Counted from the stretch's first letter, positions 23,982 through 32,822 are shown. The stretch is DNA of 43,218 bases from an uncultured Elusimicrobiales bacterium (GCA_944326765.1 CALVFE010000009.1:1-43218), one strand, 5' to 3'. A program made the numbers and translations. The notes: generated by a model not told the origin, from the sequence alone.

Positions 23982-25553
23982 ATGAAAAAGCAATTGTTTT
24001 TATGTGTGTTTGCGTTGGCGGGCTTGTTGGCCGCCCAGCCGGCGGGTGCACAAGCCTGGCAGATGGTAGGTACGCGGGCCATGGGTATGGGCGGCGCCGG
24101 AGTGGCAACAGCCTACGGCTTAGACGCCCAATACTGGAATCCGGCCGGACTGGCCCAAGATGAAGCAACCGTAAATGATACTGGCTTTGCAATCAACGCT
24201 GGCGCCAGTATGCAGGCGACGGAAAACGTCTTAGAGGGCGTGCGTGATTTAACGGATATGGCAGACCGTTATAAAAATTTGGCTGACGCCATCGACAACA
24301 GGAACACCGTCAGTGCGGAAAACTTAAGTACGATTTTTGAAGGTTTAGACGATATTTCCAAATTAATCGGCAAGGATATGGGCGCGTTGGTAGATGCCGA
24401 CGCCGGAATCGGTTTTAAGATGAAAAATTTTGCCGTTACCGCCCGCGCGCTGGGCAATATGGCCATTATGCCGGTGGTGGATACCCAAAATATCGGATTA
24501 GCCGGCGCGGGGCAGGGATTGCAGCTGGGATCTACCGGTTCCGCGGGCGGCAATCAGTCTGCGGCGGATAAATTGGCACAAGCCATCGATGCGACCGGCG
24601 TATTTGATTCGCTTAACAGACTGCTCGGCGGCGGGTATGCCAGCAGCCAAGAATTGGCCAATGCCTTTATTAACGCCGCGGCGGCTGCCGGCGGGACATA
24701 CCAGCAAATTGCCGACGCCGTCAATACGGCGGTTTCCAGCATGGGCGGCGCCGCTGAAATTATCAACCAAGCGGCGTCTTCTTCCGGTTTTTACGCCGAT
24801 AACCAGACGCTCGCTATGGCCGATGCAGCCACTTTTGCCGAAGTGTCTTTGGGATACGGCGCACAGGTTATTAACGGCCTTAAGCTGGGAGCGAACCTGA
24901 AGGTCATCGATGGATATACCGCCCAAAGCGGAGTGATGATTTTGAGCGACGACCAAAATATCAAAGATATTTTTAAAAAGGCCTATGATAATAAGAAGAG
25001 CAGCGTTAATTTAGGTATTGATTTGGGTGCCCAGTTTAATCTTTCCCGTGCATTAGACCGCGATGTTTTACTCAATCCCCAATTGGGGTTGACGGTTAAG
25101 AATATCAACGCTCCTTCCTTTGATCGTCCGGCCGCGCCGGCGGATTTGGATCCGGCGATTATTGCTCATTGGAATACGGACAAATATCAGCTCAACCCGC
25201 AGGTTCGTATGGGGGCGGCGATCAATCCCTTCTCGTTTATGACGTTGGCGGCCGACTTGGATTTGACCGAAAACGATACGTTGTTAGATGAGATAAAATC
25301 CCGCCAGCTGGCGGTGGGCATGGAAATTAATTTGTTAAACCGTCCGTCGTTTAATATTCCCCTGCGCTTAGGGTATAACAAAAACTTGGCCAGTTCCGCC
25401 GTGTCGCCGTATTATACGGCGGGATTAGGAGTGAATATGATGCACTTTCATATTGAGTTGGCCGGCGCCATCAGCGACGGTACAACCGATGTGGACGGCA
25501 CCAGCGTGCCGGATTCCGCGGCGGCTTCCTTAATGATTGGTTTCTTGTTCTAA
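23982..25553 (+). CDS. Outer membrane barrel of the TraF_2 (FadL-like) type
   Basis: 523 residues from ATG 23982 (AGGAG 8-10 nt upstream), giving signal peptide MKKQLFLCVFALAGLLA...GAQA; the in-frame start at 23925 overlaps the promoter and is not used. After the signal comes MVGTRAMGMGGAGVATAYG then NPAGLA, the N-terminal plug motif of FadL-like and 'TraF_2' (PF13729) proteins. A central Ala/Asn-rich helical insertion (about residues 75-290) is followed by beta strands, and the protein ends in Phe (MIGFLF). Despite the common label 'conjugal transfer protein TraF', nothing here indicates conjugation. Probably an outer membrane channel of unknown ligand. Confidence 0.78.
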   Translation: MKKQLFLCVFALAGLLAAQPAGAQAWQMVGTRAMGMGGAGVATAYGLDAQYWNPAGLAQDEATVNDTGFAINAGASMQATENVLEGVRDLTDMADRYKNLADAIDNRNTVSAENLSTIFEGLDDISKLIGKDMGALVDADAGIGFKMKNFAVTARALGNMAIMPVVDTQNIGLAGAGQGLQLGSTGSAGGNQSAADKLAQAIDATGVFDSLNRLLGGGYASSQELANAFINAAAAAGGTYQQIADAVNTAVSSMGGAAEIINQAASSSGFYADNQTLAMADAATFAEVSLGYGAQVINGLKLGANLKVIDGYTAQSGVMILSDDQNIKDIFKKAYDNKKSSVNLGIDLGAQFNLSRALDRDVLLNPQLGLTVKNINAPSFDRPAAPADLDPAIIAHWNTDKYQLNPQVRMGAAINPFSFMTLAADLDLTENDTLLDEIKSRQLAVGMEINLLNRPSFNIPLRLGYNKNLASSAVSPYYTAGLGVNMMHFHIELAGAISDGTTDVDGTSVPDSAAASLMIGFLF

Positions 25554-25570
25554 TAAACGTGTCGCACCCG

Positions 25571-25606
25571 AACAGCCCGCGTTATAGAAAACGCGGGCTG
25601 TTTTTT
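25571..25606. terminator. Terminator between convergent barrel and K+ channel genes
   Basis: AACAGCCCGCGTT (25571-25583) pairs with AACGCGGGCTGTT (25590-25602), with T tail on the plus strand. Confidence 0.92.
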
Positions 25607-25630
25607 GGTTGTTCAAAAAACGGATATCTA

Positions 25631-26398
25631 CTACACTTCCGGCGGTTTTTGTTTTTTACGTTCGAATTTTTGGATTTCCTGTACAATGCCGGCCGTCAGA
25701 ACAGCGGTGGTAATGGCAAAGAGTACCAATCCCATTGCTACCGTAATGATGGTAATCAGCCTGCCGAATAGTGTAATAGGCACGATGTCGCCATATCCCA
25801 GCGTGGTAAATGTCTGGGCTGACCACCACATGGCGTCTAGCATATTGCGAAACACTTCCGGCTGAGCGGCGTGTTCCACCCGAAAAATCATAAACGCGCT
25901 CCATACCCACAGCATCAGCAAAAATGCGCCGCAGATGCCCAATTCGCTTTTCTTTTCGCTTACGACGGTGTTCATCAGTTGTATGGCATTGGTGTAGCGC
26001 ATCAGCATTAAAATGCGAAATACACGCAGCATACGCACCATACCGGTACCCAGGATAAAAAAGGGCGAGATGGCGAATAAATCAATCAGCATTAAAGGCG
26101 TACATATATATTTTAACCGACCGAGGATAGGGCGTTTGAAGCGGGGATCTTCGGTACAGGTAATCACGCGCAGCGCATATTCCAGCGCAAAGATGATACT
26201 CATGGCTAAATCTATGTGATAGATAATGCGTTTGACGGCGGGGCTGACGTCTTTGACGCTTTCCAATACGTCTATCGGCACACTCAGTAAAATCAGCGTG
26301 ATAATCAGCGCATTCAGAGCGGTGGTTACTTTGCTGCGGTTATTAAATTGCAGTATGTTAAATAGATAACGTTTGACGCTGGGCAAGGCGGCGGTCAT
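25631..26398 (-). CDS. Voltage-gated (Kv-type) potassium channel
   Basis: 255 residues, six transmembrane segments. S4 is MVRMLRVFRILMLMRY with Arg about every third residue (voltage sensor). The pore loop is SAQTFTTLGYGDIVP, containing the K+ selectivity filter TxGYGD (near residues 197-202). S2 and S3 carry acidic partners (ALEYALRV and LMLIDLFAI). Length and plan match bacterial Kv channels such as KvAP. AGGAGA precedes the ATG. A single-gene unit, facing the sirtuin gene across a short divergent region. Confidence 0.92.
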   Translation of the reverse strand: MTAALPSVKRYLFNILQFNNRSKVTTALNALIITLILLSVPIDVLESVKDVSPAVKRIIYHIDLAMSIIFALEYALRVITCTEDPRFKRPILGRLKYICTPLMLIDLFAISPFFILGTGMVRMLRVFRILMLMRYTNAIQLMNTVVSEKKSELGICGAFLLMLWVWSAFMIFRVEHAAQPEVFRNMLDAMWWSAQTFTTLGYGDIVPITLFGRLITIITVAMGLVLFAITTAVLTAGIVQEIQKFERKKQKPPEV

Positions 26399-26471
26399 AA
26401 ATTATTCTCCTATAAGGTACTTTAGCAAAGCGGTGCAGACGGAGCAAGCTATTTTTTAGGTTAGAATATTA

Positions 26472-26477
26472 TACAAT
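26472..26477 (+). promoter_or_regulatory. -10 box adjacent to the sirtuin start
   Basis: TACAAT ends 6 nt before ATG 26484, placing the expected transcript start on the start codon. No Shine-Dalgarno is visible. Confidence 0.4.
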
Positions 26478-26483
26478 ACCCCT

Positions 26484-27221
26484 ATGAACAATGAAATCAA
26501 AGAAGCAGCAAAACTTATAAAAAACGCCTCTTACGGCGTGGTTTTTACCGGTGCAGGCGTCAGCGTGGAAAGCGGTATTGCGCCGTTTACGGGACAGGGC
26601 GGTTTGTGGAATCAGTATGATCCCAAATACATAGAGATTCACTTTTTTCAAATGCACCCGGCGGAGTCTTGGCGGGAAATGAAAAAGATTTTTTTTACCG
26701 ATATGGACGAAGCTTCCCCCAACAAAGCCCACGAAGTAATTGCCAAACTGGAAGGAAAGGGCTATGTAAAAGGAGTGATTACGCAAAATATAGACGGCCT
26801 TCATCAGCGGGCAGGCTCTAAAAACGTGCAGGAATTTCACGGTACGATTCATACGCTTTCCTGCGTCGGCTGCGGGCGAAAATACAAATTGGAAGACGTA
26901 AATTTGGCAGAAGAACCGCCTTTGTGTTTTTGCGGTGGCGTTTTAAAACCCGATTTCGTTTTCTACGGGGAAGGCATTCCCCCCCTGGCCTATGAAAAAT
27001 CCTTGGAAATGGCGCAAAATGCCGACGTAATGATTGCCGTGGGAACGGCCGGGCAGGTAATGCCGGCGTGCAGTTTGCCGCTGGTGGCCAAGCAGTTTGG
27101 GGCGAAAATCATTGAGGTCAATCCGCAAGCCTCTGCCTTTACCGGTTCGGCAACGGATCTGTATTTCCCCCAAAAAGCGGGCGAGTTTTTTGCACAATTG
27201 GAAAAAGAGCTGAAATTCTAA
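26484..27221 (+). CDS. NAD-dependent protein deacylase, sirtuin (Sir2/CobB family)
   Basis: 245 residues. GAGVSVESGI (NAD binding), ITQNIDGLHQRAG, catalytic His in EFHGT (about residue 118), a zinc site CVGC...CFC, and the NAD-binding GTAGQVMPA and EVNP segments follow in canonical order. Sirtuins remove acyl groups from lysines using NAD+, giving nicotinamide and O-acyl-ADP-ribose. The usual FRG after the first motif reads PFTGQGGLW, so the conserved Arg is Thr; this may mark a subfamily. No partner acetyltransferase or macrodomain gene is adjacent. Ends 20 bp before a strong terminator. Confidence 0.92.
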   Translation: MNNEIKEAAKLIKNASYGVVFTGAGVSVESGIAPFTGQGGLWNQYDPKYIEIHFFQMHPAESWREMKKIFFTDMDEASPNKAHEVIAKLEGKGYVKGVITQNIDGLHQRAGSKNVQEFHGTIHTLSCVGCGRKYKLEDVNLAEEPPLCFCGGVLKPDFVFYGEGIPPLAYEKSLEMAQNADVMIAVGTAGQVMPACSLPLVAKQFGAKIIEVNPQASAFTGSATDLYFPQKAGEFFAQLEKELKF

Positions 27222-27241
27222 CCGTGAACCGTGTTTTTAAC

Positions 27242-27275
27242 AAAACGCCCCGTCTGAGAAAAGACGGGGCGTTTT
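27242..27275. terminator. Terminator between sirtuin and HD-hydrolase genes
   Basis: AAAACGCCCCGTCT (27242-27255), GAGAAA loop, AGACGGGGCGTTTT (27262-27275). It is symmetric and can serve both convergent genes. Confidence 0.92.
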
Positions 27276-27310
27276 CGTTGGGGAGGTTTGTGAAAGAATC
27301 TTTGCAGGCG

Positions 27311-27898
27311 TCAGGCCAACCGGGCGGCTTCTTGCTGCACGCTTTTTTCCGATTCGCGCATGGCGGCAATGGTTTTTTCAAAAAGCGTTTCTAACGGCCA
27401 GCCCAGCATTTCGGCGCCTTGGGTAATGACCTCGCGCGAGCAGCCGGCGGCAAATTTTTTGTCTTTAAATTTTTTCTTTAGGCTGGATACTTCCATATCG
27501 CATACGCTTTTGGACGGACGCATTCGCGCCGCCGCCCCGATAAGGCCGGTCAGTTCGTCGGCGGCAAACAACACTTTTTCCATTTCGTGTTCGGGTTTGA
27601 TGTCGCTTACCAGCCCGTATCCATGGCAGCAAACGGCGCGGATAAATTCCGGCGAGGCGTTTATTTCCGCCAATAATTCGGGCGCTTTTTTACAGTGCTC
27701 CTGCGGAAATTGTTCAAAATCTACGTCGTGCAATAGGCCGCACAAACCCCAAAAATCGGTTTCTTGGGAATAACCCAGCTGTTGGGCGTACCAACGCATA
27801 ACGGCTTCTACCGTCAGTGCGTGTAACAGATGAAACGGTTCCTTGTTGTATTTTTTCAACAATTCCAAAGCTTGGGCGCGAGTAAAATTTAACGTCAT
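27311..27898 (-). CDS. HD-domain phosphohydrolase
   Basis: 195 residues. Start chosen at the ATG 6 nt after GGAG; another ATG two codons earlier overlaps the ribosome site. PFHLLHALTVEAVM supplies the first His, GLLHDVDFEQFP the HD pair, and VCCHGYG a later ligand, the order of metal-dependent HD phosphohydrolases. DELTGLIGAAARMRPSKSV resembles the HDIG proteins often annotated as hydrolases of unknown substrate. The gene starts 16 bp after the GDPD-like gene, so they are probably cotranscribed. Confidence 0.8.
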   Translation of the reverse strand: MTLNFTRAQALELLKKYNKEPFHLLHALTVEAVMRWYAQQLGYSQETDFWGLCGLLHDVDFEQFPQEHCKKAPELLAEINASPEFIRAVCCHGYGLVSDIKPEHEMEKVLFAADELTGLIGAAARMRPSKSVCDMEVSSLKKKFKDKKFAAGCSREVITQGAEMLGWPLETLFEKTIAAMRESEKSVQQEAARLA

Positions 27899-27914
27899 TT
27901 TCATCTCCTTTTGC

Positions 27915-28709
27915 TTACCAAGTGTATTCATCAATCATAAAGATTTTGACAGAAGGATCTTCTTCCATGTGATTTACCATGAAAGGTTTCTTCAGGCTGG
28001 GACGCACGGTAGAAGAATAATAGATGGCTTTTGGCATATTAGGGAAATACGCGCGCAAATAGGGGTATTTTCCAAAACTGGCCGATACGGCAGCCGGTTT
28101 ATATTCTTCCCACAGTTGCAGGGTTTTTTCGTTGATTTCTTTGCGGGTTTGCGGATCGCCGCCGTCCTTGTCGAATTCATCTGGAACCGGAAGCAACAGC
28201 GCCAAGCCTTTTTGCTGAACCATTTTGGCGGTTTGACCGGGGACACATTCAAACAACAGGTTTTCCAGCGGCACTCCGGAAGCTTTTGCCATGAGCAGGA
28301 TTTGTTCCAGCTGGGCAGGGGTAAGTTCGGTTTTAATATCCAGCCAATAGCCTTTTTCCGAAGGATTATCCACGGCGGCAAAAATATCGGTAAGTTTAGT
28401 TCCGTCTTGAGTATCGTCTAAATCATGGGCGACGGTCATATTTCCCGTTGTATCCGGCAGCAAATCCAATTCATATCCTTCGTACGAATCGTCTTTGGCT
28501 TCCGCGCGGCGCGGCGTATTGACTTTGTGAATATAAAGCAAATCGTCGGGGGCTTTCCATTCGGAATGGGGCGCGGCTGGACTGGGCTGCTGCAGCAATT
28601 CTACCGGCAAGAATTTCCATTCGGTATATACATACATAAAGGCGGCATACGCCCCAAAAGAAAACACTGCCAGCAACACTACATAAAGAATAATACGGGA
28701 TTTTTTCAT
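27915..28709 (-). CDS. GDPD/PLC-like TIM-barrel protein, membrane anchored
   Basis: 264 residues. N-terminal uncleaved signal anchor (IILYVVLLAVFSFGAYAAFMYVY). LLYIHKVNTP, YELDLL and TVAHD place a His, Glu/Asp and His in the order used by glycerophosphodiester phosphodiesterases, and GYWLDIK is a later barrel strand. The match to classical GDPD is partial (HK instead of HR), so it may belong to a related phosphodiesterase-like family. Likely periplasmic with its catalytic site outside. First gene of an operon with the HD hydrolase. Confidence 0.6.
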   Translation of the reverse strand: MKKSRIILYVVLLAVFSFGAYAAFMYVYTEWKFLPVELLQQPSPAAPHSEWKAPDDLLYIHKVNTPRRAEAKDDSYEGYELDLLPDTTGNMTVAHDLDDTQDGTKLTDIFAAVDNPSEKGYWLDIKTELTPAQLEQILLMAKASGVPLENLLFECVPGQTAKMVQQKGLALLLPVPDEFDKDGGDPQTRKEINEKTLQLWEEYKPAAVSASFGKYPYLRAYFPNMPKAIYYSSTVRPSLKKPFMVNHMEEDPSVKIFMIDEYTW

Positions 28710-28734
28710 AACAAAATCTTTTCAAAAGGCAAAA

Positions 28735-28764
28735 AAATACCGCCCCGTTAAAAGAGCGGTATTT
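28735..28764 (-). terminator. Terminator of the DUF805 gene
   Basis: AAATACCGC (28735-28743) pairs with GCGGTATTT (28756-28764). The minus strand continues in seven Ts. Confidence 0.85.
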
Positions 28765-28770
28765 TGGAAA

Positions 28771-29121
28771 TTAATTTCCGAAACGGTTTTCGCCTTCGCT
28801 GCCGGGCAGCACCAGGAAAATCAACAGAATGAGCGTTCCCACAAAAGGCAACAAGCTGATTAACACCCACCAGCCGGAGCGGTTTATATCGTGCAAACGG
28901 CGCACCAAAATTCCCAGAGAGGGCAGCAATACGGCAAAAGTAAGCAGAAAATAGAGAATATTCCCTGCATCTCCGAAGAAGCTTAAAACAATGCTTAAGA
29001 TTAAAAATACAATAAAGTTGAACAGTACAAACAACCAGTATTTCTTGCGGCTGGCGCGGCCTTTAAAATCGACATAGTGATTTTTTAGTACGTCCCAGTA
29101 ATACGTCAAAAAAGATTGCAT
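28771..29121 (-). CDS. DUF805 inner membrane protein
   Basis: 116 residues from the ATG with GAGGAG upstream. FKGRASRKKYWLFVLFN at the N-terminus, LGILVRRLHDINRSGWWVLI in the centre and LVLPGSEGENRFG at the end are the hallmarks of DUF805 (YhaH/YhaI type). Three to four transmembrane helices. Function unknown in any organism. It has its own promoter (29152-29180) and terminator. Confidence 0.92.
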   Translation of the reverse strand: MQSFLTYYWDVLKNHYVDFKGRASRKKYWLFVLFNFIVFLILSIVLSFFGDAGNILYFLLTFAVLLPSLGILVRRLHDINRSGWWVLISLLPFVGTLILLIFLVLPGSEGENRFGN

Positions 29122-29151
29122 ATTCTCCTCCCTTAATTTAGGTCTTTCCAA

Positions 29152-29180
29152 AGGATACAATAAAAATTGTTTTTTGGCAA
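29152..29180 (-). promoter_or_regulatory. Promoter of the DUF805 gene
   Basis: Minus-strand TTGCCA (29180-29175), 17-bp spacer, TATCCT (29157-29152). Start near 29145, leader about 24 nt. Confidence 0.5.
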
Positions 29181-29220
29181 GCAAAAGAAAAGGTAAGATT
29201 CTGAGACAAAAATTAATTTT

Positions 29221-31389
29221 TTAAAACGGTTCCGCCGCCGCGGGCAGGAGGATTGTTGTATCGGCCAAAAACGTTTGTACGGCTTGTTGTTCGGCTGGGG
29301 TAAAACCGAAAAGCTTTCCGACCAGTTGATCCGCGCGGCATTGTAAGGCGGAGACGTCTGCCTGTCGGTAATTCGATTTAAGCTGATAGATTTGTTTGGC
29401 AATTTCTTCCAGTTGTTGTCGCAGCGTCGCCGGAGCGGCCGGCACCGGCAAAGTTTTCAGGGGTGCGGAATAGAGTTCCAGCAGGCGGCCTTTCCGTTTG
29501 CCGCGGCAGGAAAGCCAGACATAATACGGTGCGGAATTGAATAGCCCCAGCAAGTACCACAAGGAAATTCCGTCGGTTGGCTTTGAAATAAAATATACGT
29601 CGGAACTGGCATACCAGGGGCCGGGAGCAAAAGCAAATTTATTGCGGGAAGCCCGTTGGGGAACGACAATCTTTTCCGTTTCAAAATCCATTTTCCGCCG
29701 CACCGATCCAAACCAATAGATGCCGCGTGCAAGCAGTTTATCCATGCCGTTATTATTTTGCCGCCGCGCCAGCAGAAGGGGCGCAAAACGTGCCAAATGA
29801 GCGCGCAGATGCGGATATCGGGCAAAATCCAGTTCCCGATCGTTTGGATAGAAAAAATCTATCAGCCAGCCGGATGGCCGTGTTTGGACAATATAGGAAG
29901 AGATGTCTGAATTTTTAAAGAAGGGTTTTAGTTTCGCTTTTTCCGCGGCAGATAAGGTAAGGGCGTTTGCCTCGGTTTGGGATAGAACAAAGACGCCTTG
30001 TCCTTTTTGGGCGCCGGGAATAGGATATTTTTGCAGGTGAGCGGCTGAAATTTTATCACACCCGGTCATCAGCCCGTTGGTTACTGCGGCCACTTTTTGC
30101 AGGGTGCGCGTACAGCGGCTCATTTTGGATAAAACGCTTTCTATGTGTTCATTGGCTGCCGGGCGTGTTTGCAAGAAAAGGGAATCTCCGTGATACAAAT
30201 GTATTTGTGCCAACGCGTGCGTTCCCATTTGGCAAGGAGGTTTGCGGAAGGAATGATTCTTTTCGAAAATACTGATTAAGTTATGCTGTCCGACGGCTCG
30301 TTTGAAAAGACGTTTTTCTCCGAAATCCTCGAGTTCTAAAAGTGCGGTGCTTTTTTTTAAATCGCTTCGCAGCGTTTTGGCGCTGGCGGCGGAAGCAAAA
30401 TACGAAGTGGTTAAAAAGCTGCCGATCCCCCTTTCTCGCAACAGATCGAGTGCAAGATAGAAGAAAAAATATAATAAATCACTTTTTGGTTGGATTCGGT
30501 CTTTCCACAGCGGATTTTGGCGGAGGATTTCAAAAATGGCGCGGTGGTTTTTTTGCCCCAGATAAGGTGGATTGGAAAGAATGACATCAAAACCTCCTTT
30601 GGTATCAAATACATCGGCAAATTGTTTTTGCAGTATGTTTTCGCCGTCGATAGCTGCCAGAGAATCCCCTGCAAACGTATGGGGCAGCACCATGTCATTC
30701 TTTGGAGGAATTGCATATTGAGAAAGAATCAGCGCCGCGCGCAGCTGTAAATCGGCCAACGCCCGGCTGGAAATATCGGCGGCGTATAGATTGTGCGTAA
30801 AAGTAAAAAATAAAGCCTTGGAAAAAGTAAGTTTGGGATTTAATCGGCAGCGCAGGGCGGCCAATTCGCAGGCAAACGGAAACAGCAATCCGCCCGTACC
30901 GGCGGCGGGGTCGCATACGGCCAGCCGGCTTAAAAAATCGTCTGTTTTTCGGGCGGCCGGGGCAGCCAGGCAAACGGTGGTGGGCGCCTCGGCTAAAAGG
31001 GTTCGGACGGTTGGGGCGGTCAGATCCGTTTGCCGCAGCAGCGTATAATAAAGGGTTTTGCGGGCGATCTGACGGGCAAGTGGCCAAGGCGTATAAAAAA
31101 TACCGTTTGTTTTCGAGGAGGAAGAGTAAAATTCATTTAAAACGGATATGCTTTGCGGGGTAATTCCGGCGGAGGATCCTTCCAAAGAAACGGGTAAAGA
31201 ATCCAGTAATACCCGTACTGCCGGCGGAATTGGGCGAAAAGAATCGGAAAAGAAAAGCGGCAGCCAGGAGTTTTTTCCGCCGGCTATCCGCGACGCCAGT
31301 TGAAAGCGTAAAAAAGAATAGGAAGAAGCTCTATCCCAGCCGGATTGGCGCAAACCGCGATCGAGACGGCGTAAGATGGAAAGTTCCAT
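29221..31389 (-). CDS. Orphan TaqI/Eco57I-like N6-adenine DNA methyltransferase
   Basis: 722 residues. GIFYTPWPLARQIARK (motif X region), VCDPAAGTGGLLFPFACE (SAM motif I), DVILSNPPYLGQKNH (catalytic NPPY, motif IV), then a C-terminal TaqI-like target-recognition region with YGSVRRK-like and LLELYSAPLKTLPVP segments. This is the type IIG/Eco57I methylase plan. The N-terminal ~100 residues do not show a PD-(D/E)XK nuclease motif, and no restriction gene is next to it, so it looks like a stand-alone methylase. It starts 3 nt after the stop of the secreted protein gene, so the pair is one operon. Confidence 0.85.
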   Translation of the reverse strand: MELSILRRLDRGLRQSGWDRASSYSFLRFQLASRIAGGKNSWLPLFFSDSFRPIPPAVRVLLDSLPVSLEGSSAGITPQSISVLNEFYSSSSKTNGIFYTPWPLARQIARKTLYYTLLRQTDLTAPTVRTLLAEAPTTVCLAAPAARKTDDFLSRLAVCDPAAGTGGLLFPFACELAALRCRLNPKLTFSKALFFTFTHNLYAADISSRALADLQLRAALILSQYAIPPKNDMVLPHTFAGDSLAAIDGENILQKQFADVFDTKGGFDVILSNPPYLGQKNHRAIFEILRQNPLWKDRIQPKSDLLYFFFYLALDLLRERGIGSFLTTSYFASAASAKTLRSDLKKSTALLELEDFGEKRLFKRAVGQHNLISIFEKNHSFRKPPCQMGTHALAQIHLYHGDSLFLQTRPAANEHIESVLSKMSRCTRTLQKVAAVTNGLMTGCDKISAAHLQKYPIPGAQKGQGVFVLSQTEANALTLSAAEKAKLKPFFKNSDISSYIVQTRPSGWLIDFFYPNDRELDFARYPHLRAHLARFAPLLLARRQNNNGMDKLLARGIYWFGSVRRKMDFETEKIVVPQRASRNKFAFAPGPWYASSDVYFISKPTDGISLWYLLGLFNSAPYYVWLSCRGKRKGRLLELYSAPLKTLPVPAAPATLRQQLEEIAKQIYQLKSNYRQADVSALQCRADQLVGKLFGFTPAEQQAVQTFLADTTILLPAAAEPF

Positions 31390-31392
31390 TGA

Positions 31393-32685
31393 TTATAGAC
31401 CACGCAGCAGCCGCTCGCGCAGTAAGAAGGTTTGGTATAACGATTTTTCTTTCTCCAGCCGGTAGTAACGGACATAAAAATCTAAATCGGTTGGGGATTG
31501 CCGGCGCATAGCGGCCATTTTCTGATTCAGCTCGCTTATGCGCGGGGAGAGGTAGGGCAGCAGCGGCGTTTTTCCCAATAAAGCCTGCAGTTTTTCCCCT
31601 TCTGTTTTCCCTACGATTATTTCCGGCCACAAAAATCCCTGGCGCAGGGTTTGTTCATAGGGAACATTAAAGGCTTCTGCCACCGCATATGTTTCATATA
31701 GCGGAGCAAGGCGGGAAAGCAGCGTTTTGACTTCCATATATTTTTGAAAATTGTTTTCGGCATGGGAATCGAAAAGCTCTGGCTGACTTAATTGATCCAG
31801 GTGGTATTTTAAAAATCCCAAACGTTGAGCGTCGGTCATAGGTTGTTGGGCGCCGGGCAGATCAATTTTTAAAATGCGTTTGCGGCGTAAAATTAAGGAG
31901 TTGCGCTTTTGGGTAGATTTCGACAGTGCTTCCTGCAAGGTCTGAAAGTAACCAAGCCGTATTTTTTGCAGATAATACCGTTCAAATTCGTATCCTTTGA
32001 GGGTTTTCGGTTCTCTGGATAAAAGCATTTGCAGATCTTCCGCAGTGCGGCGCACGGCATATGCCGCCCAAGCGCGTTGTTCGGCCAAAGTATTTAAAGA
32101 AGCAAAAAATTCCATTTCTTTTACGTTTAATACAAAGGCCGCTGGCTGTAGCGGATCCGCCAGCAAATGTTTGATGTGTTCTCGGGTAAAAAGAGTGTGG
32201 GTTAGATGGTTGGGAAGCTGAGCGCGATAAAAAGTTTCCAATTCGGCTAAGGCATTGCTTAATAAATTTTGGTGCCGCCAGAAGGCGGGCTCATCTGCTT
32301 TGGCTTCGGGTTGGAGAGAAAGGGTATTAAACAGCTGTGCGTCTCGGTCGTGAAAATAGGCGAGTTTCCCCAAAATCGCTTTTTTACTGGCATTTTTTTG
32401 CAGCAGAATATCTTTTTCCATTCGGCTAAAGACCCCGGAATGGCTCATGCGGTACAAAAGCCAGTTGTGCGCGGTAGTCTTGACGGAAAGGCCTGTTACA
32501 GCGTTGCTTAAAGGAACGGAAAGAGCCGCTTTTCCGCCGGCGGGGGTAAGAGAGTTTTTTAATAAGCTTTCCCAGACTTGTTTACTGCCGCGGAACCATG
32601 GAGAAACCGCTTGTGCCTGTGCCGGCATCATTGCGGCACAGAGCAACAACAGGGTGAGTAAGCTTTGCGATAGAAAACGAATCAT
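31393..32685 (-). CDS. Secreted helical protein of unknown family
   Basis: 430 residues: signal peptide ending PAQAQA, GGGAGA-type ribosome site, then an all-helical, Leu/Ala/Lys-rich mature region with no motif that I know. Around residues 180-260 it has NVKEMEFF, later TAEDLQMLL and FERYYL, which loosely parallel KEM and TA..L...FE positions in the secreted proteins at 6527 and 35251. It may be a distant third member of that set. It is placed directly before the DNA methyltransferase gene with a 3-bp gap, although a periplasmic protein and a methylase make an odd pair. Confidence 0.65.
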   Translation of the reverse strand: MIRFLSQSLLTLLLLCAAMMPAQAQAVSPWFRGSKQVWESLLKNSLTPAGGKAALSVPLSNAVTGLSVKTTAHNWLLYRMSHSGVFSRMEKDILLQKNASKKAILGKLAYFHDRDAQLFNTLSLQPEAKADEPAFWRHQNLLSNALAELETFYRAQLPNHLTHTLFTREHIKHLLADPLQPAAFVLNVKEMEFFASLNTLAEQRAWAAYAVRRTAEDLQMLLSREPKTLKGYEFERYYLQKIRLGYFQTLQEALSKSTQKRNSLILRRKRILKIDLPGAQQPMTDAQRLGFLKYHLDQLSQPELFDSHAENNFQKYMEVKTLLSRLAPLYETYAVAEAFNVPYEQTLRQGFLWPEIIVGKTEGEKLQALLGKTPLLPYLSPRISELNQKMAAMRRQSPTDLDFYVRYYRLEKEKSLYQTFLLRERLLRGL

Positions 32686-32822
32686 TTGTATATTTCTCCC
32701 ACAAAAGGGTTTCCTTTATTTTCATTATAAATGAAAAAATGGTTTGGCTCAATGGGCTAAAAGACCTATTTGGGAGGGTTTTTTGGGCCTATGTTTGAAA
32801 GGAACCAGCTGGCGGCGGAAAG

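Noticed and set aside
24498..24956. A 152-codon minus-strand frame inside the barrel gene
   Set aside because: It is antisense to the Ala/Asn-rich insertion, has no ribosome site and its product resembles no protein.
23982..25553. Conjugation function suggested by the usual TraF label
   Set aside because: No relaxase, type IV secretion or other tra gene is present. The sequence shows an outer membrane barrel of the FadL-like type.
19065..31389. Restriction-modification systems around the two methylases
   Set aside because: No restriction endonuclease, specificity subunit or helicase gene is adjacent to either methylase within the window.
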